Made by a program: the position numbers and the translations under genes. Positions 10,609 to 23,970 of a stretch of 64,000 nucleotides of DNA are shown one piece after another (positions within the stretch are counted from its first letter, which is position 1; each line of letters starts with the position of its first letter). Location: positions 4,717,001-4,781,000 of the forward strand of contig LR746277.1 of the NCBI GenBank assembly GCA_902729315.2. The letters run 5' to 3'. The notes under the pieces were generated by a model. That model worked only from the letters and a program-made list of their open reading frames with translations. It ran no database searches and was not told where the DNA came from. The stretch is from Spirodela intermedia (lineage: Eukaryota > Streptophyta > Magnoliopsida > Alismatales > Araceae).

Positions 10609-12504
10609 CCTTTGGGGTTCAATCTGTTCGCTCGCTGCCCGGCAGGCAGTGTACGAAGGACGGGCTATCTGAATCCGAGAGACCCAGGAATGTGAATGTC
10701 AGCGAAACTCTCAGAGAGAGAGAGAGAGACAGTGGACGTCAGTGAAGAAGGGCAAGTCGACCCGTGTTTGTGCATGCTTTTCGCGCGCGTGGGTCGTACC
10801 TGCTTTCCCCGATGCCGGGGGTATCATCGTCTAGAACCAGAGTACGTACGGGCCCCTGCATGAAATTAATTAAATATACGGTTTAATTATTATCCAATAT
10901 GAATTGTCATCGTCTCCGAGGCAATAAATTGGGGTGTACTTTTTAATATTCGGCATTTATTAATTATCTTTTTTATCGCTTTCAATATTTTCTGTCAGCG
11001 TACGGCGGACTGGCTTAGGGCTACAGAATATTACGTCATAAATGCGCCACTCGAATCGATTTTGAAAATCGATTTATATAATCTAACAGAAATGGCTTCT
11101 CCGAACGTGATTTATCTCATTCGGAGGACAAACAAGGTCGAGGTGGGCCCATTTTGTCATTTCGGGCATGATTAGTGTCTCCCAGCCCATTTCTATATCT
11201 GCTTCCGGCTTTGAGGCCCATTTCCGTCCTCGAGTTGACCCGTTGACTCCCGATGGACACGAATCCACGTGGCTTGTGATCGGGCCCACCGGTGATTTCT
11301 CCTCGAGAAAGGCTGTCGTCGTTTTCTGTCATCGTCGGAGTGAGGTGACTCCAAGGCCGCTCTGTCACGTCGTAATCTCCGGCCACCGCAGGGGTCCAGA
11401 AGGGTGTGAAAAGCCTTGCCTTCCTGCTCCTTTCTCCCTTCTCCGCCATGAACGGCCAAGGGAAAGTTCTGCCCTGCCTCGCGACGTGCCCGCCTTTCCG
11501 CATTTACTCATCATCTCTCTGCGGGCTCCTGCTAACCTGCCGGCGGAAAGCTTCAAAGCGGCCGTCGTAAAGCTCTCCGGGCTTTTCTCTTTATGGCGGG
11601 GAGGGAAAGCTCTGCCCTGCCTCCCTGCGATGTCACTGGCGGCGAGGGAAGACCGACAGCCTGTCCATGAGGCGACTGCAGAGATCTCGCCGAGGTAGTC
11701 AGAGGCCGGATGGGAGCCTCGCGGTGGTAGAGAGAGAAAACCCGGCGGGGAAAGTAGCAGGATTTTGGGCGGGGGAGAGTTTGAAGAGCATAGAAAAGAC
11801 ACACCATGAGAAAAGGCGTCGGCTTTTGTTCCTCCCTCTCTCGCTACTTTGCTTTAAGGGTCACAGAGAGGCATGGCAGAAAGCGCCAACCAGCAGCGTC
11901 TGAATTGAAGCGAATAAATCTATCTCCTCGTCGAAAAGATGGGGCGAGGGGATGATGACCCATAACGAGATTTCCTCGTGGGTTTCTGCTTCTTTCCTCC
12001 CGTGAGCTCTCCCCCCCCAACCTCCGGCCATCTGGACCTTCCGGGGAGAGAATCTCCAGGGCATGCTGGTCCAGGCACATAGGTACTGCACCCCCTTCAA
12101 GTACCTCTGCAGTGAGGACTTATCCATGCTCTCTCTCTCTCCTCTCCTTCTCATCGTGTCATATGATCGATCACACTGAGCGAGGGCAGTGGAAGCAAGC
12201 CGCCGGTGGGGGAGGGGCGGCCGGAGAGGGCTTCGGTAAGGAGGTCCGCCGAGGCCCACGGACTAGCGGGTGGGTGAGTGGGGGGGAAGATGGCGACGGG
12301 GGAGCCCGAAAAGTCGGGGTTACAGATTGACTGTACTGGCCGGCGGCCGCTGGACTGGAGGACTTGGATCCACGCGAGATTCCTGAAAGATCCTCGACCC
12401 GCCGTCGAAATCGACACTTCAGCGGAGCACCAGAAGCCGGCCCACCGAAGAGGATGAAGATCATCCAGACCCCCCTGGTTTTCGTTCTACTCCGAAACCA
12501 TATG

Positions 12505-12506
<2 letters not shown>

Positions 12507-12537
<31 letters not shown>
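12507..12537. repeat. (CT)n microsatellite
   Basis: Uninterrupted CT array in the SMXL-UBP intergenic region. Confidence 0.95.
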
Positions 12538-12539
<2 letters not shown>

Positions 12540-13640
12540 GCTCGTGTGTGTGAATAGTGTGCATCCGGAATCTCTCGACCAGGCATGTGACTCGTAATCA
12601 GAGATTGCCTCAGGAGATCTCTCAGAAACACTCGAAAGCTGAGGTTCAATTCCTCCGTCCCCCTAAATTATTGGGATTAAAGATTAAAGATGGAATCTTT
12701 GGGCGCGGCGTGGTAAAATCAAAATAAGGCACGACAAGCTTGCGTTGTTTTATCTTATTTTTTAATTCATTTCTGATCAATGAGAGGGAGAGAGAGAGAG
12801 AGAGAGTCCATTCGCCAGCCTCTCCTCCTTTTGTTTTTCTTCTTCGACATGGGTATTAGAGCCTCTCTCTTCTAGGCTATTATTTTTCAACTCGCCGCAA
12901 TGTCAACAGCTGAATGTGGTTTACTTTGGGTGCAAACCAGGAAGAACACCTACGAACTCACCCTGATTCTAAGCTCTCTCTTGGAGAATTTAGGGCTTAT
13001 ACCATTTCATCAATCGGCCAAACTAGTTTCCTATCGATCAAATACTTGCACAGGAGAGAGTTTCGCGTGGTCTTCTCTCCATCATCTTCATCTATTTATT
13101 GAGCTGAGAACCTTTTCAAATCATGATCAGACCATATGAGCCACCCAAGAGGGGCACATGTCGATGCGGTCAACCGACGGAACTGCATACCTTCTTGTGC
13201 TTTCCTCCTTTCAGTTGTGTGATTCTACAAAAATTCTCACAGAGACCGGGGCGGCTTGACCTTGAGGGGAAGACCAAAGTCGCACATAGTCAACCATTTC
13301 GGAGGTCAACACTGACCGTGTGACACAGACCATCGGCCCTCAAAGGCAAGCCCCAGTCAATGGAAAGAAATTCAGGGATCACAATCCTTAACAGTGCATT
13401 GCCGTCAGGCGACAAGCAACACAGGATGAACATCACCTGTTGGAGAGACGCTCAGGAGACTTTTATTCTACCCTGAGATAGCCAAAAAAAAAAAGAAAAA
13501 AAAAGGGGGCTGACTGAGAAGGGCAATAATCGAAAACTTCGTACCAGGGAGTGGTGTGGATCAGTTGCAAGCTCACCTTCACCTTCGCCTTCGCCTCCAC
13601 CTGGGTGGGACTCGGCAACAACACCCATCACAAAAAAAAC

Positions 13641-13857
13641 TAAAATAAAAATAAAATAAAATAAAATAAAATAGAATAAAATAGAATAAAATAGAATAAA
13701 ATAGAATAAAATAGAATAAGATAAAATAGAATAGAATAAGATAAAATAGAATAGAATAGAATAAAATAAAATAGAATAGAATAAAATAGAATAAAAGAAA
13801 ATAAAATAGAATAGAATAGAATAGAATAGAATAGAATAAAATAAAATAAAATAAAAT
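13641..13857. repeat. AT-rich pentanucleotide array (AAAAT/AGAAT)n
   Basis: About 43 units of 5 bp alternating between AAAAT, AGAAT and occasional AAGAT variants. Blocks of the variants recur in a higher-order pattern. Because 5-bp units read through all frames without stops, the minus strand shows a long false ORF made of Phe, Tyr, Ser, Ile and Leu only. Confidence 0.95.
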
Positions 13858-14405
13858 CCGGACAAGAAAAAAGAAGAGGAGAAATCAATGAAGAGAAGAG
13901 CAAGAATCACAGAGGACCGACATGTGAGCCCTCGTTTTGATAGGAGACCCTCAATGGCCTCAGTTCTAATGGCCCTTTCAGCCCTTTCAGCAGAGACCTT
14001 CACAACAACCATGATGGGGGGAGGGGGGGAAGGATTCACGTCGTTAAGAGGATGACTCAGTGTGCCCTTGATTCTTACAGCCGACCATCTTGCAATGTGC
14101 GGGACTGAATCTCCCTGTCCGAAGCAATCACCAATTCGACAGCTCCTGGGTATCAGCTGGCGTTAGCCTTTCACGAGATTTACAAGTAATACTGTCTAGG
14201 TGCTGTCATCGGCTCACAGAGCCCCGCCCACTAGTGGAGCTTGGAGCTTGGCCAGAGAGACGCGTCTGAGACTTTCCAAAAATCTCCCTTTCCTGGTTAG
14301 CAAGGTAACAGCAAGCAAGAAGGCGAGGGCCCCCTGACAAGTCAATCGCACGCCACTCTCACCACTGGTATTCGAGCAAGATGAGGGATCGGGCTCACCA
14401 CTGCC

Positions 14406-17400
14406 TCAGCCTCCATTGCAGCTGGATTCGCTGGGAATGACGTACCCATTCTGGTATTTCTCATAGGATCCGTTAGGAAACCCGCCATTGGAGGTCAATG
14501 GCACATCAGCAGCGCACAAAATCATTCCATTCTCAGGCAGGGAACTTTGGATTTTTGCATCGTACTTCTCCCCATTTTGTAGTGTTGATTGGGAACAGGA
14601 AGTTGCGGCGAGGTCACCATTGTCTGTGAGGGGAATGACAACCTCCTTCTGTGATTTCCCTTTCGCAGTCCTGGCTTCAGCAGGCTGGTCGAGGAAACCA
14701 CGAGGAAACAGTGGCTTTCCACGGCCTCTAGGCCTTGTTGACCCTTCATGTTCACGAGATGGCCGAGTAGGGTTGTGGAAATCAACTTGACCATTGCCCA
14801 TGGGGACCTTTCCAGTACCGACGTTACTGTAATCCGTTTCAGCCCTTCCATTCGGAGGCAACGAAGAGGAAGGGTGACGCCCGCCTTCGGCACTCAACTT
14901 CACAGGCTCATACAACATACCATTGCAGTTCCCATTACCGGGAGGAACACCAGCCGAAGTGCTCTTCATCTGTGTGTTCTCATCCAAAGACCCGTTTCGC
15001 TCGAGATCTTCTCCGGAACTCAAGTCACCGGATTCCAGCCGGTTGCAGCTTTCAACCCTAGAGTGGCCGACTCCGTTTCCTGTAGTGGTAGCTTCCCTCA
15101 CCGTCGTGGGTTTCTTCTCAAGAGAACAGTCCGATGAATGCTGGTTTACTTCTCCGTTACTTGTGAAGCCCATAGAAAATGACGCTGACTTTTCGTGGCA
15201 ACCAGATGAGAAAGTATTGTCCTGTAGATCGATAACTGCATTTCCCGGGCCTGACGAATCATCATCAACTGGGTTCATATCTCCCCGACTGGAGTCAGCA
15301 GGATCTGATCCCATGCTCTCCGGCATCTCATCCGAAGCAAGGGTGGACGGACAGCAGGATGTGTCGATGATCCCATCATGGAAAGTTTCCTCTGACATGC
15401 TTGTTGAACCGTTTTCTTTAGAAAAACGGGAATCTACAGAAGTCGGAAGGTTTACTGCTTCTGTTTCAAACTCCTGCTGGAGCAAAGTAGTTCCTTCAGG
15501 AAGGCCACCATGCAATAGTATTGCTGCTGAACATTCCAGCTCGACCTTGGTAGCCTCAGTAGAACACGAATCTTCAGAGTCAACCAAATCCTTTTTCAGA
15601 AACTTGTCCTCGTCTGTTTCTAGAGGCTTATCCCCAGACTCTTCGACTCCAAGATTTAAATTGATATTGTTGGGCACGTGTAAATCTGAACTGTCTGTTC
15701 TTATCTGGAATGCTTCCCGTTCATGCTCCACCTGGAAGGGAAAAAAAAAAAAAAAAGCCTCTTCATAAAGTTCTTCAAGCGTCATACATACAGAAAGAAA
15801 GAGTAAGGAACTGACATTATTGACCTGCACAATGTTGCTCTGAGCAGGTTCTGCAGATTGTACGTCCTTACTTTTGGAAAATTCGGGTTCCCTAACATGG
15901 GGCTGACGTGCACTTTTCCTATATTGAGCCATAAGATTGATAATTGTTAGTCACAAGTAACAGGAAATCACAGACGATACGTGATTTCAGCGTCAATAGG
16001 ATGCATCTATACACATAAGCGATATATATACATGGGGAGAAGGCAAACTCTTTGCGGGTAAGAAAACCGGGACGGTAATCAGGGAATCGCTTACATTGAT
16101 GATTGAGAAATTACTGTGTCCGGGAATGTAAACATCTATGAATAACGAGTATTTTGGTCACTATTCCGAACAGTGTACGGAGAGTGTGAATCCGTTGTTC
16201 AGATAAAAGAACGTTTTGCCAAAAATACGAACGGGTAAAGAATTTAACAAGTTCCTCATATTTAACAAGTAGAGAGACTCAAGCCGGCGATGCATTCGAT
16301 CCTATGGAGGAAGCATGACAGGACCGAGTTTCATCTAAATTAGAGTTTAAAAAATATTGATTTGAACAAAAAAATCATAAAGAGGAACAAAATCTGAATT
16401 GAAGCAAATCATGCCCCTGCCAATCATCTGACTTAGACCAAAGCAAACCCACAACCTCCTCAAAACAGTCAAATCCAAACAGCAGGTCAAAACAAGAAAA
16501 ATAGAGCTTAGTCTGAAAAAGAAATCCATATTCTGTTTCATCAAAATCCCCTGGGTTTTTATGACAAACTTTGCCTTAACAGAGAACAACTCAAGACCAC
16601 GGATCAGGTGTGTACAAAAAATACTGGAAAACAATTAAAAATACAAGCTAAAGGCGGAATCAAAAACTCTATGGTGCAGTGCATATCCTGAATGTCTGTG
16701 CATGGAAATGGCTTGCGAAGGACATACATAGCTAGTCAGGTACTTTCTTAGCATAGATTCTGTGATATCACTCAGGTTCCAATCAGGGTTTTAACCACCA
16801 AAACTCCAGGGTTGGAGCCCAATAAACCCAGGCAAAAAGGTTGATAAATCCATCTCTACAAAAATAAGGATGCAGAGAGGGATAGCAGCTAGGCTAGAAT
16901 CTAAGCCCTTTTATAACGCATTCCGGTTGAACATGGAGGCTACCTTCATCCAGGAACCCGTTTACTCAGAATTCAAACTGCAATCCTGACGGATAGAGGA
17001 AAGGACTCCTTTCAATAATTTTTGAGAACTCAGCCAAAATGAATGAAATGATGGTGTCTAAAAACTCAACCTTGAGTAGGCTGACCAGCTCGGTTGACCG
17101 TCTCTCATTATGAGGGCTTTACTTTCGGAAAATTGAATAAATATAAGAACGGACCAGCCACAAACAATCCAGTCAGACAGCCAAATTCTAGATAAATTGC
17201 ACGTATCTAAGTAAAGGTTTCAAGTCTTCAATAGGTATTAAATGGAAGTTGGTTAGTGCAGATAGAGTAGGTAATGATTGAATATGTAGAGAATGAGCTT
17301 CAACCTGCTATATAAAAGCATATAAGCTCCCTGGGCAAGAACCTCTTCAACATCAACCTTCATGACCTGGAATAACAGGATAAGATATCAACGATTTCTA

Positions 17401-20400
17401 TTTTTTGAAGCGGAAGAAACAACAGTACACCAATAATATAGGACCACTAAGCTTTACAAAGCTCAAAATTGTACCTTACAGTCATCGACTCTGTACCAAT
17501 TTCCATGGAAATCTTTAGTATAGCAAATATAATGTCCAAAGAATGAAGCATTGAGCATGTCTATGTGGACAACAACGGCATAAAGTTCATAAAGATCCGT
17601 GCTACCACGTGTTTCACTCATGTATGGCACAAGGTCTAAAGTCACTGGAAATGTGACTCTCTTGTTCAATTTCCCAAATCTCCCACTCTGTAAAAAAAAC
17701 AGCAAAACATTAAAACACTTATAAATTCTGTGGAGCAAATTACGAATTGAAAATAACATATACAATTATAACCTGGAATCGTTTCAGAGCAATAGTGAGA
17801 ACATTTGGCGGCTGATGAACGGTCAGCCTCTTCCATGCCTTAACATACTCATCACATCTGCCATTAATCCGAAATCATAACTTTAGTCAGGAAAATAAGA
17901 AAGCAGAGGACTCCTGTTTTGCAAGCACATTTATACTCACAAGTTCTGGTAGAATTAACGAAATGAAAGAGATGAAAAGGAAAAGTGTTTAAGTTTGATA
18001 TACGGACGTGTGATCTATAATATAAACTGAAACACCCAGTTTTGAGATTGTCTGCATAATAAGGGGCAGTGTACCACAAATCTGAGATTGCTCCATGTAA
18101 TAGGTTCTCTGTCCAGAGAAGACTAAGAGTATTATATGAGCTGGCAAAGTGGCAGCACATGAACACTCTTTGGTTTCTCCTTCCCAAGGCCACTAGCTTC
18201 TTTCCATACGTTCTCCGCTCCTTTCTTTCACGTGCATATTTTTCAGACATGTCCTCGATAAAGCTTTCTTGTACAGTACCATATTTTAGAATATAGATCT
18301 TGTTTAGCAAAATGGTAATAGAAAAGCGATCCAAGTGTATTAGACAATAAATTTGATACTTAAGTTTTATCCCGTCTAATTCCCTTTTTTGGGGGGCAGG
18401 AAGGACACCCCAGAGTAGGAGAGTAATGTACGAATATAAGAAATATCTCAGGGTGAGAGATGAGATGGGAATTATGCGCAGGATTTACTTTGGCTTGTGA
18501 AAGATGATCAGGGCTCAAAAAATAATTCCTACAGTTGCAGCCCAAAAAAGAGGCGGGAATCAGCAGGAGATATTCAATAAGGAAAACTAAACAAGGAAAA
18601 ATTCAATCCTAAGAGTGAGTCATGCGGATTTGATTTATAAGCTTTCATAGATATTATGAGCTGGTATAAAGTTAATTAGATAGGCACTCTTTATCGGCAG
18701 TAGTCCTCTTATCTTTTGGAACTTTTTGTAGAGTTTATCTCATTTAGTTTTTACATACAGGATAATTTTAACCTGTATTCTCTCCTCCAAGAAAATGAGT
18801 TAGGATCTTGTTAAAGATTTAATTTACAGACAGTCGTCCAAAAAATCGAAGTTAAATTTAGCGAAGGCATTATTCGATTATAATATGTTTGTCAAGATCA
18901 AAGTCCTCGAAAAAAAGAGCAAAACGAATTTGATACGATATAATATACTCCTGCGCAGTATTGAATGCGAATGCCGAGCTTACCCTTCACATTTATACAT
19001 ATTTTCCCCATCAAGCCACTCTTTACCAGTGAACTGATTAAGGCACTCCTCCAAAGACTCGGCATCCCCATGGATCTCTACAGTTAAGTCCATCATATTC
19101 TCATAGCGGTTAGAGATTTTGTCGCATTTTGTACATTTCACCTGAAAAACAAATATACGGGCAAAAAGATGGCTTAGGTGATAGTAAAATGCATGACATC
19201 AGAATCCCACTGCTCAATAATTACACATCCCTATACTGGATTTATTTTTTTTCCAGTAAAGCACATTGATTGTCTTCTATGATGATCTGATGGCGAGAGA
19301 AAAATGAATTGAGCCTATCACACATTGGGCGAGCATCCGGACCTTGCAATTGTAAAAATTAGAATATACAAGTAAAGCATAATAATGCGAATATGATCAC
19401 AATTTTCAATACATGAATGAAAACAACTAAGCGTCTCTCAGGACATTCTGAAAAGTGTACTTTTGAAGACTCCAATGATTGAACCACAGTTTCGAATATT
19501 TAAATGAAGAATAAAGCCTTCAAAGACTTTCGCCAAAGAAATGGGAGAAAAAAACTTGGTTCTCTTTTTCACTGGAAGAGAGTACCCCTGACTTCTAACA
19601 TTGGCTATCTTGTGCAATGTAAACATTTCTTTCGTGTTGATGTTGGTTACATCCTCCAATCATCTATTAGGGTTTCAAAGTTAGAACTTCCAATTCATTC
19701 ACATATAAGCTGGTTGTGGATCTTTAAGAAAAGCTTATGCTAATAACATGACTGTAGGCATTGATTTTTAAAACGGATGCTCCAACGATGTGAAAATGGA
19801 GTAGAGAAGGGCGTTGTATTGTATCTCTTTTCTCTATCTTCAGCTGTAGAGCAATCTTAGAGATGTAAAAAATAGCCTAGCCTAGATCTTTTGGACTTTG
19901 ACTCAAGTATCCCAAGCTTTACATCCGTGACAGAGACAAGAAAAAAGAAAAAACATGAAGCATCATGTGTGATTGCCACACAAAAAAACTGGCAAGTAAA
20001 ACGAAACCAAAGAAAACCATCACCTTTTTCCGAACTATACGGTTGAAAGGGGAAGAGGACAAAAAAATGGTTCCAGGTGATTGTTTAAACCTGAGACTGA
20101 AGGTGACCACCAAATATGTGTTGAATAAGTGTTGTCTCTTGAATGCTTGGATCCAAAGCCTTTTCTCCACCAAATTCATCAAGACAAACAGACTGCATTG
20201 TATCTATAGCAAACCTAGAGAGTATAACACATTGATAAATAAGAACTGAAAATCTAAACCTTACTTTTGCAAAACAAAGCAAATTATTACATGGAATAAA
20301 TAATATGATAAAATGCAGCGGAGATTCCAGTGTGGTATCCAGTAAACAGTGATAATTAAAATTCAATAGGGAGACGAGTGGGAAAACCTCATGAACTCGT

Positions 20401-23400
20401 GAGCATCCTCCTGCCTTCCGTGGCCAAGATTGCCTCCAATCTTTGGTAACCGACAGAGGATATTAATAGGTGAAAATGGCTTCATACTTTGGCTTACATT
20501 CTGAATGTGGATTTGAAGCTCACATAAGAAGCACCAATCGTTCCCGGCACCTAATAACAGAAATATTTATAAATAAAATTCGTCAATTGTCAGCTGTAGA
20601 AAACTAGTAGAAAAGGCTGACACACATTCCAGAAGTCGAAGCTTACATGTCTTCAAGTGGCTTCCCTCCAACAAGTATGCTACAAGTGGTCGAGTGCACG
20701 CCAAACATTGCAGAATAACATTGGCAAAGCAGCTGCATTAAAAAATACTTAGAATGGATCTTGGAAAACGATGCAATATTATATATAAATGTGACACTGG
20801 TGAACGACATCATTTTTGTTAAATATAATCATTAAAAAAAAGAAGGAATGTTAGACAGTTTGAGACTTGAACCTGTTTCCGCAGTTTAGAAGTCCACAGG
20901 GAGGGTAAATATGTTTATCCCAGTTGAACAGTTTCACAAATTCGTCATATGGAAAAAGAACCTGCATCAGAAATGAGTGCCGCATGATAGTCGTGTGAAG
21001 AGAGAGAGCATATATCCAACAAGTGGGTTATTACATCATACCTTCTTAGGCAGTCCCAAAACCTTGCAAGAACCACGAGAAGGCACTAATGCAATAGATG
21101 AGGACTTCCTTCTTCCAAAAGTTCCACCAAGAAGAGAATCATCAAAAACCTTAGGCTCCTTGCATATGCGATTGTGCCCACCTTTCCAATGTTTTGACTG
21201 ACATTCCTGAGAGCTGCAGGGAAAACAGTTCTCTCAATTTCACTCGACAAGTTTCATCAAGTGACAAGGATGAAAGATCACTTGCCGGGCATATAAATGA
21301 GTAAAGTGATATGAGCGAACCAAAGATGAAAAGAACAGGAAGACAACTAAATAAATGGTCATTGAAATGAAATGCCAGTAGTAAAGAGTATCCGATCATC
21401 TTTGATGATTTTCTGAAAAAGTAACAAAAAACCAGTCTGAGAGCTACGAACATGCTTTGAGCTACTAGCAGAAAGCATGTGAGATCACAGAAATCTTAAA
21501 CGGCTTCCAACTTCGATAGATCATCCACTTAGATAGCAGTAACTAACCAACATGACTTCTGACAGCTTATCATAATACGTAAACTCCATTATCTAACAAG
21601 GCACGAGAGAAGGAAGGAGTCAAATATTTAATGGATGAAACGAATAATCATATACTTTGATGGCCACCAAGTTACAATGCTTATTTTGCCTTAAAAGCTT
21701 AAAGATTAAAATATGTTTTCTATCTTCCACATCTGACAAACCTGGGCATCCATCATAATAAAGTTGTAGCAAAATCACGCTGGCAAAAACCTCGGCAGAA
21801 GTACACCTTCATTGATACCTCAGCATCTAAAACAGTTTGATGGATGAAAACCCACAAAGTAGATGTGCTGAGTGATAGAATCAGTACTACGTCTCCAACA
21901 AGTGAAAATATCATAAATGAAAATGATTCACATAGTTAAAATATAAACTCTCACGTAAAAATGTATGTATATGTTTAGCCATCATCCCATCAATCCTATC
22001 TACACATAAGGTCAATATTTCATCGTCATCGACTTACCAACTATGGTGCTTCGTTAGTACAGGCCTATGTTTCTCTAATATAACTACCATTGCAATATGG
22101 CCAAGAGGCGTCTCCAATATGAAAAAATAAATAAGTGAAAATTCGTCTCAATAGCATATTTCCATGTGTTTAGTCGTTTTGCTTCCTGGGGTTTGCATTG
22201 ATGAAGAAATTAAGCAAATGAAGGACGAACTACTTCCAAAGATATTACTAATATGATGTAACAACCACAAATAATTCACATTTTACACTTCAGCTATAGT
22301 ATAACTATGTGGGACGCATCTGTTGGCAGCATGCAGTTTTAAGCTTTGAATTTGGTTTTTTTAGGTACAAGAGTTAACTCGAAAATATAGTGACCAAATT
22401 CCATTAAAACTCCTCAACAGATTTAAGAATTGTGACCGGGCTTAAAGATAGACATTAAAAACAGAATGAAGATCTATACTTCAAGGAGGTTTGATTGAAA
22501 ATAAGCATGCCACTCTAGGCAAGATGTGGAATTGAGTGTGTATGTATCACAGTGACAACACATCTACCATCTACACAAAATACAAGTGGCCAAGCACAAT
22601 CAACCTCAAGAAGACAACATGATAAACAACCAGCCACAGCTTTTTGACAAGCTTAACATCAAACATTCAGCTTTTCAGAATCATCTACCACCAAAATTCA
22701 TTAATCCTCGGCAAAAAAGTGGCATTATTAAATAAACTAGAGCCACAGATCGCCCCGTACTGATCACCAAAAGCATCAGTTACGCAAGTCAGTGATATTT
22801 GAGGAATAGTTTGGATGGAATACTTATCAATCCAAAGAAACTTATATTCCTTGATGACAACGGATTTCTTATAGCTCACAGCGAAAAAATAGCATATTTT
22901 ATAAAAAAACCAATTTTTCCAAGCTGAAAACTGTTGTATTCTATGTAATATCTTTACAGCTGCCTCTTATCCTTTAAATCTTATCCTTGTGGCAGCATAC
23001 TCTCACAAATGCCCATGCAAAAGTCACAAAAACACATTCATTCACAAGCTTGCTACCCTAACATGAAAGATGAAAGTTGCAAAAATGAATCTAATGGAAA
23101 CATCTTAACCAGATGGCCGCAATCTAGTATTATTCCCATCCTTCTAACAATTTATATTACACAGAACGAAAACCAGATTTTGTAAATTCATGGTTGCCCC
23201 AATTCCAGTTCTGTGAGGGTTATAGCACATATGAAAACATTGTGGGGTTAAATAAGCATTCCAGTTTTCAATGGTACCCATAAATTCCTTAAATTGGTCT
23301 TACTTTCTGATTCCAACGTTTTAACATTAAAAAACTTTTTGTCGCCACAACCGAATTAGACTCCGGGAGAAAAAAGTGGAAAATAACTGATGATGAGCCT

Positions 23401-23970
23401 GCCAAGTGCCAATACCGTTAAAATTATGTGGCGGCAGGGAAAAAAAAATTGGCCACTCTGTTGAGGTTAGTTTGTCCACTTCCTGGTCAATCTTCCTGAC
23501 GTCAAGAGTGACGTTGAAGCCTAAACAATGCACAACGAGTCGAAAAGCTTCCAACTGATGAATATGACTCACCGATTACTCCTAGAATAAGGACGTACGT
23601 GCAAGTTTACGATGCAAGATATCCTAGGCAATGGTAACTCCCTCTAATGGTGACTACTGAGCAGGAGAATGAGAAATTAAGAAGATAATTGAAAAACTAA
23701 GAGCACCTACCAATAGCGGACGCTCTTGCACCTAGAGCATTTCTTCGTCCCCCGCCTATCGCAGACGAAACACTTATCCTCCCCATCAGACATCTTGTCA
23801 CGGCCCTCGAACCCTCCAATGTCCGATTCAAATCTCGCGTCCACAACAAAGTACCGGGAAGCCGCGCTCCTGATGACGAAAAGCAACCCGGACACGAGCG
23901 CAAGCGCGGTGATCGCGAACTGCAGAAGAGCCGGGAGATCCAGGGGCGGGAGCCCCGAGCCGCCGAGCAT
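14406..23970 (-). CDS. UBP16: MYND-type ubiquitin-specific protease (UBP16-like), 12 exons
   Basis: Deubiquitinating cysteine protease (peptidase C19) of the plant UBP15-19 group. Minus-strand exons: 23970-23711, 21213-21042, 20961-20873, 20732-20647, 20550-20388, 20214-20091, 19141-18984, 17857-17773, 17687-17475, 17366-17305, 15918-15825, 15731-14406. Phases are continuous and give 943 aa. Residues 13-35 are a hydrophobic N-terminal anchor. The MYND finger is complete: C67, C70, C78, C81, C87, C91, H100 and C104, split by intron 1. The Cys box GLLNCGNSCFAN has catalytic C175; QEDAHEF follows; a CxxC pair (VKCTKC) sits in exon 7. The His box [10 protein letters not shown] places H431, and WYRVDD supplies D447/D448. 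The 440-residue last exon is polar, low-complexity and rich in Ser, Asn and Gly, as in UBP16 C-termini. Introns are AT-rich, the first about 2.5 kb. The symbol names the best family match, not proven orthology. Confidence 0.93.

Larger units (their letters stand above)
10309..14405. other. Intergenic between SMXL and UBP
   Basis: No recognised gene. The two flanking genes converge here, so both 3' UTRs should lie in it. It holds (CT)n tracts at 10582-10608 and 12507-12537, GA tracts at about 10712-10729 and 12783-12807, and a pentanucleotide array at 13641-13857. Several frames of 130-180 codons exist but have low-complexity or arbitrary composition. Confidence 0.5.

Noticed and set aside
12570-12672. 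tRNA-like stretch (gaggttcaattcctccgtccccc)
   Set aside because: The T-arm looks plausible, but no matching 5' acceptor stem or D-arm lies at the right distance, and the anticodon stem has a mismatch.
13452-14039. 195-codon minus-strand frame rich in Phe, Tyr, Ile and Leu
   Set aside because: It is produced by translating the AAAAT/AGAAT pentanucleotide array; a 5-bp unit without stops stays open in that direction.
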